DNA of 64,000 nucleotides, from positions 248,001 through 312,000 of the forward strand of contig CAJQLE010000004.1 of the NCBI GenBank assembly GCA_905479105.1, in the 5' to 3' direction. The notes below the pieces were generated by a model, which saw nothing but the letters and a program-made list of their open reading frames with translations, was not told where the DNA came from and made no database searches. Below are positions 26,425 to 34,814 of the stretch, piece by piece. This stretch comes from an uncultured Flavobacteriales bacterium (GTDB lineage Bacteria > Bacteroidota > Bacteroidia > Flavobacteriales_G > Salibacteraceae). How positions within the stretch are numbered: the first letter of the stretch is position 1; each line of letters opens with the position of its first letter. The position numbers were made by a program, and so were the translations under genes.

Positions 26425-28092
26425 ATGACAGATTTAGATATTGCAAGAAAAGCAACGATTCAACCCGTAAATTCTATCGCTCAAAAATTAGGTCTAGATG
26501 TTGATTTGATTGAACCGTATGGTAGGTTTAAGGCTAAGCTTCCATTAGATTATATCGATAATAAGAAACTGGATAAGTCCAATTTAATTTTGGTTTCTGC
26601 TATTTCTCCGACACCTGCAGGTGAAGGGAAAACAACTGTTTCTATTGGGCTTTCGGAGGGAATGAATAGGATTGGCAAACAAACAACGGTCGTTCTTAGA
26701 GAACCTTCCTTAGGACCCGTTTTTGGAATTAAAGGCGGAGCTACGGGTGGTGGTTACAGTCAAGTGCTTCCTATGGAGGATATCAACTTGCATTTTACGG
26801 GAGATTTTTCTGCGATTGAAAAGGCTCATAACCTCCTATCTGCGCTTATTGACAATACGATTCAAAACAAGAAGAGTGAAATTAAATTGGATCCTCGAAC
26901 GATCGCTTGGAAGCGCGTAATGGATATGAACGATCGTGCCTTGCGCAAGATTATTGTTGGGTTAGGAGGAACTGCGATGGGAGTGCCTCGTGAGACAGGC
27001 TTTGATATTACCGCAGCGTCTGAGATCATGGCAATTTTATGTTTGTCTGAAAACCTCGAGGATTTGAAGAATAGAATGGGGAATATTTTTATTGGATATA
27101 CCTATGATAAGCAACCCATTTATGCGCGAGATTTAAAAGCTCACGGTGCAATGGCCGCCTTGATGAAGGATGCGATCAAACCGAATCTGGTGCAAACATT
27201 GGAGGGTAATCCAGCGATAATACACGGTGGTCCTTTTGCGAATATTGCTCAAGGAACGAACTCGGTTATCGCAACGAAAATGGGCATGTCTTTGAGCGAT
27301 TATGTTGTTACGGAGGCTGGATTTGGGTTTGATTTAGGAGCCGAGAAGTTTTTGGACATCAAATGCCGAGCTGCGGGTTTAAGTCCAAAAGCATTGGTGC
27401 TCGTGGCAACGCTTCGTGCTTTAAAATATCATGGAGGAAAATCATTGAAAGAATTGAACGATTCTGATCCTGAAGCGGTAAGAAGGGGATTGCCGAACAT
27501 GGAAAAGCATTTGGAGAATGCTAAAAACTTCTGTTTGCCCGTGGTAGTAGCCATTAATCAATTCACATTTGATACACCTGAAGAAATAGAAGTAGTAAAA
27601 AACGCATGCGATAAACTCGGTGTAAAAGCAGTTCTAGCGAATGTCTGGGGTGAAGGTGGGAAAGGAGCTGAAGAGCTAGCCCATGCAGTTTCAGATGCCG
27701 TTGATGCATGCACCGGTGCATTTATTCCAACTTACCAGTTAGAAGATTCGGTAGAATCAAAAATGGAGCAAATCGCCATGAAAATCTATGGAGCAGACGG
27801 AATCAAAATTTTGGCAGGTGCCCAAAAGGATTTGAAAAAGATCAAAGATTTGGGATTGGAAGGACTACCAATTTGCATGGCAAAAACTCAGAAATCATTA
27901 TCTGATGATCCGAAGCTTCTCGGCAGGCCAACTGGTTTTACGTTGACCATACGCGAAATAGAAATTGCAGCTGGGGCGGGCTTTTTGGTGCCAATAACTG
28001 GTGATATGATGAGAATGCCCGGCTTGCCTTCACAACCAGCCGCAGAGCGAATAGATATTGATAAGGACGGAAATATTAGTGGCTTGTTTTAA
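26425..28092 (+). CDS. fhs: Formate-tetrahydrofolate ligase
   Basis: A 555-residue enzyme, the usual length, making 10-formyl-THF from formate, ATP and THF in one-carbon metabolism. Seen: the nucleotide loop SPTPAGEGKTT, REPSLGPVFGIKGGATGGGY, HLHFTGDFSAIEKAHNLLSA-like FTGDFSAI segment, ALKYHGG, and GFLVPITGDMMRMPGLP at the C-terminus. The frame continues upstream to 26,323 across the 30-bp dyad; the ATG at 26,425 gives the family N-terminus. Its TAA overlaps the stop of the convergent methyltransferase in a shared TTAA. Confidence 0.97.
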   Translation: MTDLDIARKATIQPVNSIAQKLGLDVDLIEPYGRFKAKLPLDYIDNKKLDKSNLILVSAISPTPAGEGKTTVSIGLSEGMNRIGKQTTVVLREPSLGPVFGIKGGATGGGYSQVLPMEDINLHFTGDFSAIEKAHNLLSALIDNTIQNKKSEIKLDPRTIAWKRVMDMNDRALRKIIVGLGGTAMGVPRETGFDITAASEIMAILCLSENLEDLKNRMGNIFIGYTYDKQPIYARDLKAHGAMAALMKDAIKPNLVQTLEGNPAIIHGGPFANIAQGTNSVIATKMGMSLSDYVVTEAGFGFDLGAEKFLDIKCRAAGLSPKALVLVATLRALKYHGGKSLKELNDSDPEAVRRGLPNMEKHLENAKNFCLPVVVAINQFTFDTPEEIEVVKNACDKLGVKAVLANVWGEGGKGAEELAHAVSDAVDACTGAFIPTYQLEDSVESKMEQIAMKIYGADGIKILAGAQKDLKKIKDLGLEGLPICMAKTQKSLSDDPKLLGRPTGFTLTIREIEIAAGAGFLVPITGDMMRMPGLPSQPAAERIDIDKDGNISGLF

Positions 28093-28889
28093 GGCTTGGT
28101 TGCTTGGAAGGTATATACCATTGGAATTTTGTTTCCGTATTTCTTAAAACGGAATTTACCTTTTTCGAACTCTTCTAACCCTTTGAAGCAATCGTAAGGG
28201 GAGTAGTCAATTTCCTGTAATGATGCTATGGTCATTTCTTTGGAAACGAGAGCAGTGAAAACCTCTGCAATAGAATGATTCCAGGTTATTTCTTCCAGGT
28301 TCACTTCAGCCTCATTGTCAGCGTATGTGTTCTCGTTGTTTTCAATGATGGGAGCGTCTTTGAAATAGTTGTAGACAATTGAATTTATGTCTTGATCAAA
28401 CATCCAAATTATGGGGTGAAATTCAACAAATACAAATTTCCCTCCTGGTTTTAAGAATTGGTCTATTATAGACGCCCATTTATCCAAATCAGGTAACCAT
28501 CCTATGGTACCATATGAAGTGAAAACAATATCAAATTGTTGATCAAGATGCTGCGGTAAATCATAGATATTACAGCAGATGAATGTGGCGTTGGCTTCTG
28601 TTTGACTGGCAAGTTTGCGGGCTTCATCAATAGCTGCGTCTGATAGGTCAACACCCACTGCTTCAGCGCCCATGCGAGCTAAAGAGATCGTGTCTTGACC
28701 AAAATGACATTGTAAATGAAGAATGCTTTTACCCTTTACATCACCCAATAATTCCAATTCAATGGAATTGAGCGATGATCTTCCCTCAATAAAACTAGGA
28801 TTATCGTAAAAGTCAGAATCTATATGGAACGAAGTTTTCTTGTTCCATAGATTCTTGTTGATGTGGGCGAAATCTTCTTGAGGATTCAT
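28089..28889 (-). CDS. Class I SAM-dependent methyltransferase
   Basis: A 266-residue methyltransferase. Motif I is ILHLQCHFGQDTISLARMGAEAVGVDLS (the SAM pocket, ~55-82), then CCNIYDLP, FDIVFTSYGTIGWLPDL (motif IV region) and LKPGGKFVFVEFHP (motif VI). The early part (NKKTSFHIDSDFYD) resembles Bacteroidota small-molecule methyltransferases. The substrate is unknown. The cold-shock gene lies 18 nt upstream on the same strand. Confidence 0.88.
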   Translation of the reverse strand: MNPQEDFAHINKNLWNKKTSFHIDSDFYDNPSFIEGRSSLNSIELELLGDVKGKSILHLQCHFGQDTISLARMGAEAVGVDLSDAAIDEARKLASQTEANATFICCNIYDLPQHLDQQFDIVFTSYGTIGWLPDLDKWASIIDQFLKPGGKFVFVEFHPIIWMFDQDINSIVYNYFKDAPIIENNENTYADNEAEVNLEEITWNHSIAEVFTALVSKEMTIASLQEIDYSPYDCFKGLEEFEKGKFRFKKYGNKIPMVYTFQATKP

Positions 28890-28907
28890 TTTCGCCCATT
28901 TCGAATA

Positions 28908-29363
28908 TTAAGAAGTTCGTTTCACACGAACTGCGTTCATTCCTTTAGGTCCTCTTTCGACCTCAAACTCAACGCTGTCTCCTTCTTGAATGTTATCTAT
29001 TAATTCGCTCACGTGTACAAAGTACTTTTCTTGAGTATCAGTTTCTTTGATGAAACCAAAACCTTTAGAATCGTTGAAAAATTCAACTTTTCCTTTACGT
29101 TCTGCTGGCATTGCTTCTTCAGCTTCCTTTTTAGGAACGCTTACTTCAATGCTCTCAATATCAATTTCTACCTTCTTCTTTGTTGGATCTGGTTGTTCGT
29201 CAACAATTTGACCATTCTCATCAACCCAAGCAATCATATTATCAAGGCCACCTCCTGAAGAATTACTTTTTCTCTCTTCTTTTTTAAGAAGCTTATCTTG
29301 TTTTTTCTTAAGACGTTTTTTCTCTTTTTCTTTCTTGTTGAAGGTTTCTTGCGATCTCGCCAT
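28908..29363 (-). CDS. Cold-shock domain protein with lysine-rich N-terminus
   Basis: A 151-residue protein. Residues 1-35 are strongly basic (KEKEKKRLKKKQDKLLKKEE) and the middle is acidic and probably disordered. The last ~65 residues are a cold-shock domain with both RNA-binding motifs, KGFGFI and KYFVHV, ending VRVKRTS. It likely acts as an RNA chaperone. Two DEAD-box helicase genes follow upstream on the same strand, making a local RNA-remodelling cluster. Confidence 0.9.
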   Translation of the reverse strand: MARSQETFNKKEKEKKRLKKKQDKLLKKEERKSNSSGGGLDNMIAWVDENGQIVDEQPDPTKKKVEIDIESIEVSVPKKEAEEAMPAERKGKVEFFNDSKGFGFIKETDTQEKYFVHVSELIDNIQEGDSVEFEVERGPKGMNAVRVKRTS

Positions 29364-29517
29364 TATGTGTTTTTAGTTTTAAATTTACTCTAGGTGATAT
29401 ATTAGATTACCTAAAGCTATCCTTTTCGAGGTGGCAAAGATATCAGATTATTATTAATTTGATATTACTATCTAAGTGAAGTAGGGCTGAGTGAGGGTCT
29501 TAGGGATTTTTTAAATG

Positions 29518-30660
29518 CTAAAATCCATGCAGGTCAAGGTCGTCTGTGTAAGTTAGTTTAATCCATTTACCCATTTTCTTTTGGATCACCTTAAAATGGT
29601 GCAGCTCGTCTTTTGTCACGAAAGTGATCGCCTTACCCGGAGATTCTGCACGTCCAGTTCTTCCGATGCGATGGATGAAATCCTTTGGTGATCGCGGTAA
29701 TTCGTAATTAATGACAACAGGGAGAAATTCAATATCAATTCCCCGAGAAAGTAAATCTGTTGCAACCAAAACTCGAAGCTTGCCAGATTTGAAATCTGCT
29801 AAAGCAACAGTTCTGGCTCTTTGGCTCTTTTTGCTGTGGGTAGCTTGAGCTTCGATTCCATTTTTTGTCAATTTCTCAGCGACCTGATCTGCCTTGTAGA
29901 CAGTTGACGTGAATATGAGAACTTGTTTTAGTTCTTGTGACTTAATCAAATACCTCAATATTGGACCTTTTTGCTCGTCCAACACTAAGTACGCAGATTG
30001 ATCAATTAAATCAATGGCATCTTTTTCCTCTTCTATTTTTATCTCAACGGGCTGTTTGAGAATAAGTCGGTTTATCCCATCTATTTCTTTGTTGAGCGTG
30101 GCTGAGAAGAGTAAGTTTTGTCTTTGCTTGGGTAAAAAGGAAAGTATTTTATCCATTTCCTCTTTGAATCCAAGGTTGAGCATTTTATCAGCTTCATCCA
30201 AAACGAAAACATCGACTTCGCCTAGATTCATTGCATTTGATTCCTTGAGCTCTATCAGTCGACCAGGCGTAGCAATGAGGATTCGCACTCCTTGCATTTG
30301 GATCATTTGGGGGTTGATGGATGCCCCACCAAATACTGCCAAACTTTTTATGGGAGAGCGCAGGGCAGATGAGAACAACTTAAAAGTCTCAAAAACCTGA
30401 ACCGCCAATTCACGTGTAGGAACTAATACAAGCGCTTGAATGTGCCTGTTTTTGGGCTCCGGCTTATTCTGCAGATTCGCGAGAATTGGGAGCACATAAC
30501 TTGCTGTTTTCCCTGATCCCGTTTTGGCTATTCCAAGTACATCTTTTTCGTCTAGAATGGCTGGAATAGCCTGTGATTGAATAGGGTAGGGCTTTGTGTA
30601 GCCTTCTTTAGAAAGAGCTTTAACGAGTGCGTTAGGAAGGCCTAAAGAATCAAATGTCAT
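29518..30660 (-). CDS. DEAD-box RNA helicase
   Basis: A 380-residue RhlE/DbpA-like helicase with no C-terminal extension. Motifs in order: Q motif (FDSLGLPNALVKAL...PIQSQAIP), I (AKTGSGKT), Ia (PTRELA), II (DEAD), III (SAT), and V-VI (ATDLLSRGID, HRIGRTGR). It unwinds short RNA duplexes, for example in ribosome assembly or mRNA decay. It lies 28 nt downstream of a second DEAD-box gene; the two are only distantly similar, so this is not a recent duplication. Confidence 0.94.
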   Translation of the reverse strand: MTFDSLGLPNALVKALSKEGYTKPYPIQSQAIPAILDEKDVLGIAKTGSGKTASYVLPILANLQNKPEPKNRHIQALVLVPTRELAVQVFETFKLFSSALRSPIKSLAVFGGASINPQMIQMQGVRILIATPGRLIELKESNAMNLGEVDVFVLDEADKMLNLGFKEEMDKILSFLPKQRQNLLFSATLNKEIDGINRLILKQPVEIKIEEEKDAIDLIDQSAYLVLDEQKGPILRYLIKSQELKQVLIFTSTVYKADQVAEKLTKNGIEAQATHSKKSQRARTVALADFKSGKLRVLVATDLLSRGIDIEFLPVVINYELPRSPKDFIHRIGRTGRAESPGKAITFVTKDELHHFKVIQKKMGKWIKLTYTDDLDLHGF

Positions 30661-30688
30661 GGTTGAAATGGAGCTTAGAATTCAGTGG

Positions 30689-31909
30689 CTAGTTTCTCTT
30701 CTTAAAGAATTTCTTTCCCTTTCCGCCTTTTGATGAATTTCTCTTATCGGTAGCGTTCGGACTCCATTTTGGACTTTCTCCAATATGCTCAGGAATTGGG
30801 ACTTTTAGAATTTCACGTTCTATGAGTCTCTCTATGCGTAAAAACTTATACATATCATCAGGATTCACCAAGGTAACTGCAATACCAGTGGTTTCAGCTC
30901 TAGCCGTTCTTCCAACTCGGTGCACATAATCTTCGGCATCGCTAGGAACATTGTAATTGATGACCAGATTGATATCCTTAATGTCGATACCTCTACTCAT
31001 AACATCAGTAGCTACTAATACTCTTGTTTCTTTTGACCTGAATCTATTTAATACGGCCTCTCTTTCAGATTGAACCAAATCAGAGGATATGCCTTCAACT
31101 TGATATTCTTTGTTTCGCAAAGTTCTTACGGTATCGCTTACTTCTCTTTTGGTGGAGCTGAATATGATAATGCTCTTGCATGATGGCTTGTCATTGATTA
31201 ACCACTTGATAAATTCTGCTTTTTTCGTGTCATAGCAGAGGTAAACCGCTTGCATAACACCTTCAGCTGGTTTAGAAATAGCGATCGTAATTTCTTCTGG
31301 TGACTTGAGGATTTTTGAAGCTAAATCTCGAATTTTTGATGGCATCGTAGCGCTAAACATCAGTGTTTGCCTTTGCTTCGGCATATAGCTGAAGATGCGG
31401 AGAATGTCATCATGAAAACCAATATCCAACATTCTGTCTGCTTCATCAAGAATTACATGTCCTACTTGAGTCAGGTTCATATAACCCATGTTAAGGTGAG
31501 CTATAAACTTGCCTGGGGTTGCTACAATAATGTCGACACCATTGGTGATGGCTTTTTTCTGTTCTTCCCAATTATCGCCATCTCCACCGCCATAGATGGC
31601 AATAGAAGCGATATCTGTAAAGTAACTAAAGCCTTGAATTTGTTGGTCTATTTGGATGGCTAATTCCCTTGTAGGAACGATTACTACAGTGCTAATAATA
31701 TGGTTTCTCTCTCCTTCAAGTAGTTGATGGATCACAGGGAGAATAAAGGCTGCAGTTTTACCAGTACCTGTTTGAGCACAGGCAATAAGGTCTATGCCGT
31801 TGAGTATTTGAGGTATCGCCCTTTCTTGTATTGGCGTTGCTTGATCAAACCCCATATATGAGATTGATTCTATAAGCTGTTCGTTGAGTCCGAGTTCTTT
31901 AAAATTCAC
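30689..31909 (-). CDS. DEAD-box RNA helicase with basic tail
   Basis: A 406-residue helicase: Q motif (FKELGLNEQLIESI), AQTGTGKTA, PTRELA, DEAD, SAT, ATDVMSRGID and HRVGRTAR. A short lysine-rich tail (KGGKGKKFFKKRN) probably aids RNA binding, as in RhlE proteins. The start is a GTG (31,909) that overlaps the TGA of the upstream hydrolase gene (GTGA), so translation is coupled to it. Confidence 0.94.
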   Translation of the reverse strand: MNFKELGLNEQLIESISYMGFDQATPIQERAIPQILNGIDLIACAQTGTGKTAAFILPVIHQLLEGERNHIISTVVIVPTRELAIQIDQQIQGFSYFTDIASIAIYGGGDGDNWEEQKKAITNGVDIIVATPGKFIAHLNMGYMNLTQVGHVILDEADRMLDIGFHDDILRIFSYMPKQRQTLMFSATMPSKIRDLASKILKSPEEITIAISKPAEGVMQAVYLCYDTKKAEFIKWLINDKPSCKSIIIFSSTKREVSDTVRTLRNKEYQVEGISSDLVQSEREAVLNRFRSKETRVLVATDVMSRGIDIKDINLVINYNVPSDAEDYVHRVGRTARAETTGIAVTLVNPDDMYKFLRIERLIEREILKVPIPEHIGESPKWSPNATDKRNSSKGGKGKKFFKKRN

Positions 31910-32862
31910 GTGGTAAAGTTGGCTATAAAATCAATGGCTTTTTGTTCGTGCCAAAATTGTTTGCGCATTAGTGTGTCAGAAGCAAACCCTACGTGACCTC
32001 CAAACTCGGGAGTGAGAAGCGTTGTAAAGGCGTTTTGATCACAGTCATCATAGGGGTAGCAACTGTCCGAAAGAAAGCTGTCGTTTAGCGCATTGATGAT
32101 CAAGGCTGGCTTTTGAATTGATTTTAAAAACTGCTTAGAACTTGATTTTTGATAGTAATCACCAGCGCTGTCAAACCCATGTGCAGGAGCGGTATAGGCA
32201 TCATCAAAATCATGAAAAGTACGCGCTGATTTTATTTGGTGTGGGTTTATTCCTGATTTGGGAAATCGTTTGCCTTTGTCCAGCGCTTTGCTTTTTAATT
32301 GCCTTAAAAACCGTGATAGGTAAAGGGCGTTTTCTGTGGTTGATAATACGGATGACGAACCTGCTAAATCAACCGGTGTGCTGATCGCAACGCAGCTTTT
32401 GACTCGCGGGTCTGTATTGCCTTCACCCATATATTTTAATGCAACATTTCCTCCAAGACTGAATCCAATGAGATGAATGGATTCGTAGTTTTGAAACTCG
32501 CTCATTAACAATGCTAAGTCGTCTGTTTTTCCGCTGTGATAGGATTGGAAAGTAGAGTTTGGTCTTCCGCTACACCCTCTGAAATTCATGCAAAGCGTAT
32601 CAAAACCATTCACTTGAATGGCTTGAGCCATGCCCTGGATATATTTAGAAGTGCTGTTCCCTTCTAAGCCATGCAAAAGGACAACAGCCGTTGAAGATTT
32701 GTTGGAAAGAATATCGACATCAAAGAAATCTCCGTCAGGAGTAATTATAGTTCTGCGTTTGAAGTTTTGCCTTTTGGTTGGCCTTAGCTTGTTTGGTAGG
32801 ATGGTTGCCAGATGCCCATTAGAATGTAGAAATGGAGGGCGGTAATCAACCATTTCGAGCAA
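31906..32862 (-). CDS. YheT-type alpha/beta hydrolase
   Basis: A 318-residue hydrolase of the YheT (ABHD1/3) family. Seen: the N-terminal PPFLHSNGHLATILP, oxyanion region LLHGLEGNSTSKY, NFRGCSGRPN, nucleophile elbow GFSLGGN, the late Asp in NALNDSFL and His in GGHVGF. The substrate is unknown, probably short-chain esters or lipids. ATGs at 32,862 and 32,853 are both possible. The gene overlaps the DUF3820 gene by 17 nt and the helicase by 4 nt. Confidence 0.9.
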   Translation of the reverse strand: MLEMVDYRPPFLHSNGHLATILPNKLRPTKRQNFKRRTIITPDGDFFDVDILSNKSSTAVVLLHGLEGNSTSKYIQGMAQAIQVNGFDTLCMNFRGCSGRPNSTFQSYHSGKTDDLALLMSEFQNYESIHLIGFSLGGNVALKYMGEGNTDPRVKSCVAISTPVDLAGSSSVLSTTENALYLSRFLRQLKSKALDKGKRFPKSGINPHQIKSARTFHDFDDAYTAPAHGFDSAGDYYQKSSSKQFLKSIQKPALIINALNDSFLSDSCYPYDDCDQNAFTTLLTPEFGGHVGFASDTLMRKQFWHEQKAIDFIANFTT

Positions 32863-33232
32863 CTTTTTTAAGTCCGTAAATGACTTCTTCCATGCCGTTG
32901 CTTTTGAGGGTCAAAACCAATGATAGTTGAGTGCCTAAGCTTCCTTTTGGGAAACCTTTCCGATTGAACCACTCTAAATATGAAACAGGCAAATCAGCTA
33001 GGATTCGGCCTTCGTATTTTCCAAAAGGCATTTTGGTGGTTACGATTTTCAGCAGCTGTTCTTGATCCTTGGTCACCTTAAAATTATGGATTGACTGAAG
33101 TAAGAACCCTCTGTTTTTAATAATAACTGATAGACTCCTGGATTGAGGTTCAATGAGAAGGTGATGCATTCTTTCATGGTGAGAGGTATCATTATTTGTT
33201 AAATTAATATCCATTACATTTTTACAACTCAA
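32846..33232 (-). CDS. DUF3820 family protein
   Basis: The conserved part is the C-terminal ~65 residues: KMPFGKYEGRILADLPVSYL, then EWFNRKGFPKGSLG and TLKSNGMEEV, the hallmark of DUF3820, a small putative nucleic-acid-associated family. The full frame gives 128 residues, but the first half does not look like the family. A GTG at 33,076 would give a more typical 77-residue protein, and I think this start more likely. It is the last core gene before the AT-rich accessory patch. Confidence 0.75.
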   Translation of the reverse strand: MSCKNVMDINLTNNDTSHHERMHHLLIEPQSRSLSVIIKNRGFLLQSIHNFKVTKDQEQLLKIVTTKMPFGKYEGRILADLPVSYLEWFNRKGFPKGSLGTQLSLVLTLKSNGMEEVIYGLKKVARNG

Positions 33233-33384
33233 ACTTCCAATTTTTTGTTTTGATTGACATTTATTACATAAGGTTATAAACTAAACAGCCAAACGATATT
33301 TGAATGATTGCTTTTAGGAGTAGTTTAATTCGGTATCTTTTTCTTCCCGTTGAAATCCCTGCGTAAATAATGCTAATAAAAGAA
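33233..33384. other. AT-rich intergenic region, nothing recognised
   Basis: No coding frame or RNA element was recognised. It marks the border between core chromosome and accessory patch, and probably holds the DUF3820 promoter. Confidence 0.4.
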
Positions 33385-33537
33385 CTAAAGAGTAATTGCA
33401 TAATAATATCCCCCTACACCATCTAAATATGGTTTGTGGCGATGGCTGGCATATGGTGTCAAAGCCTTGTATATTGCATCATATACTACTATCAATAAAT
33501 TTGACAGAAAATAAGAGATTAAAATTTTTGTAATCAT
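33385..33537 (-). CDS. Possible 50-aa small protein
   Basis: An ATG-to-TAG frame of 50 residues with one predicted membrane segment (ILISYFLSNLLIVVY) followed by a polar, aromatic tail (HRHKPYLDGVGGYYY). It lies 34 nt past the attC-like repeat on the same strand as the DoxX pair, where a gene cassette would start. No family is recognised, and AT-rich DNA gives short frames by chance. Confidence 0.3.
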   Translation of the reverse strand: MITKILISYFLSNLLIVVYDAIYKALTPYASHRHKPYLDGVGGYYYAITL

Positions 33538-33570
33538 TTTTAATATCTCTGAGTCAAATGTCCCCTGTTT

Positions 33571-33622
33571 GTCTAACGCTTTGTATAAGAGGCGTTTTAA
33601 TGCCTTTTATACATTGTTGGGT
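33571..33622. repeat. attC-like hairpin repeat, copy 1
   Basis: A 52-bp element. The ends GTCTAAC (33,571-33,577) and GTTGGGT (33,616-33,622) fit RYYYAAC and GTTRRRY, the R'' and R' boxes of integron attC sites. Inside is an 11-bp stem (GTATAAGAGGC / GCCTTTTATAC, one mismatch) with loop GTTTTAAT. The unpaired spacers differ in length (5 and 3 nt), as in attC. Two relatives lie at 35,954 and 36,935. No integron integrase is in the window. Confidence 0.5.
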
Positions 33623-33673
33623 GTAGTTTTATAATATTCTAATAATTTATCTAAGCTGATATAAATACCTCTT

Positions 33674-34021
33674 TTATTTCTGAATAATTATTGACGTCCA
33701 AAATATAAATGCATTTAAAACCATTAAAAGAAAAGCTGGCAAAGAAATCCAAACGCTATCTTTTAAATTTATTCTAACAATGAGGCCAGCGAACATAAGT
33801 AATGCAAGACCCAGAGATGAAATGATAAGAAAAAAATTAAATTTAAGGCCCACTAATAAACCTAGAGCTCCAATAATTTCTAGCAAAACGGTTGTTAATC
33901 CTATTTTCTCTAAACCAAACCTCTTAAACTCGTCTTTCATATGTGGTGTCCTAAAATATGCAAAAGCATATGCGAAAAAGGAGAAACTTGATATTAAAGC
34001 AGCTATCGTAATCAAAGACAT
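33674..34021 (-). CDS. DoxX-like small membrane protein
   Basis: A 115-residue protein with four predicted membrane helices and a DoxX-like short polar loop after the first helix (MKDEFKRFGLEKIG). DoxX-type proteins are associated with redox or thiol stress; the role here is unknown. A paralogue lies 9 nt upstream on the same strand with the same layout (a KEFEQFGLSDL loop), so the two probably form a heteromeric pair in one operon. Confidence 0.7.
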   Translation of the reverse strand: MSLITIAALISSFSFFAYAFAYFRTPHMKDEFKRFGLEKIGLTTVLLEIIGALGLLVGLKFNFFLIISSLGLALLMFAGLIVRINLKDSVWISLPAFLLMVLNAFIFWTSIIIQK

Positions 34022-34030
34022 CCTTATTTA

Positions 34031-34366
34031 TTAAATTGAATAATATGCTATAAAAGCACTCAGAACCAAAAGAATAAGAGATGGTAAATGTTTAATAAAT
34101 GGATTACTTATTTTTAAATGAAAATATTGAGCACCAATCATTAATAGACCCATAAGAATAGAAGGAATAAGAACTAATGAGGAATACCAAACACCCACAA
34201 TAAGCAGTGTAGCTAAAGATATTTTTGTTGCTCCTACAATATTTCGCGTTAAATCGCTCAATCCGAATTGTTCGAACTCTTTTAAAACATTATGAAATCT
34301 AAAAGTCCAAACATATACAACAGACATTGCAACAATAATTTGGGATAAATTTATTAAACTTTCCAT
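34031..34366 (-). CDS. DoxX-like small membrane protein (paralogue)
   Basis: A 111-residue, four-helix membrane protein with the loop FHNVLKEFEQFGLSDLTRN after helix 1, paralogous to the next gene. The lengths and helix positions match, but the sequences are well diverged, so the duplication is old or the pair was acquired together. It is first in a two-gene operon inside the AT-rich accessory patch. Confidence 0.7.
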   Translation of the reverse strand: MESLINLSQIIVAMSVVYVWTFRFHNVLKEFEQFGLSDLTRNIVGATKISLATLLIVGVWYSSLVLIPSILMGLLMIGAQYFHLKISNPFIKHLPSLILLVLSAFIAYYSI

Positions 34367-34457
34367 TTTTCTTTTGTTTCGTTTTTTATCAGGTATTTAA
34401 GTCCTTTAAATTTACACATTTAAATTAGAATTTGTCTTTTTTGAAGTGGTGTTTTAT

Positions 34458-34657
34458 TCAACAGAAGCTAACACCAAAAGTGTGTTCGGTTTTGTTTAGT
34501 ATGTGGGTGCTGCTTGTCACGCGTTGTCGCATTTGACGCAGCACATCTTCGGTATCGCAAACCTCGTCTACCGTATAACCACTAATCAACTCAACGCACT
34601 GAGCGCAATAGGTTTTAACACAAGATGTTAGCCCTGCCAATATCAAAACAAGAACAT
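34458..34657 (-). CDS. Small lipoprotein, likely frameshifted in its signal peptide
   Basis: The open frame (62 residues from a TTG at 34,646) reads ILAGLTSCVKTYCAQC, a lipobox and cysteine pairs, followed by ELISGYTVDEVCDTEDV. It resembles small flavobacterial lipoproteins with a CxxC-VE-SGY core. An ATG at 34,657 reads MFLF then hits TGA; one extra T in the TTTT run would join it to ILAGLTSC as a full signal peptide. So it is either recently damaged, a sequencing error, or started at the TTG. Confidence 0.5.
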
Positions 34658-34699
34658 TTTATTTGGAGGTTAAAGTAACGGCAACGCATAACAGGAATT

Positions 34700-34804
34700 G
34701 GATATAAGTTAAAGAAGGCGATGGGTCATTCAAGCCTGAATGTGTCCCTGACTTACTTAAGGCGCATAGAGGTAGCTGAATTAACCGAGGAGTACATGTT
34801 AGCA
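34700..34804 (+). pseudogene. C-terminal remnant of a tyrosine recombinase
   Basis: About 30 codons read LKKAMGHSSLNVSLTYLRR followed by IEVAELTEEYM. This is the last part of a tyrosine recombinase: the LGH-type histidine and the catalytic Tyr in TYLR. The rest of the enzyme is absent, and the frame then runs on through DNA antisense to the hydrolase gene. It is a scar of an earlier mobile element in this patch, distinct from the complete integrase at 49,325. Confidence 0.65.
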
Positions 34805-34814
34805 AATATTTTTT

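Noticed and set aside
33240-33700. A third copy of the 21-bp att repeat marking a tandem island
   Set aside because: I looked for TTACTTTCCGATACAAA around the accessory patch and found no convincing copy, so the 33-37 kb patch is not treated as a second island at the same site.
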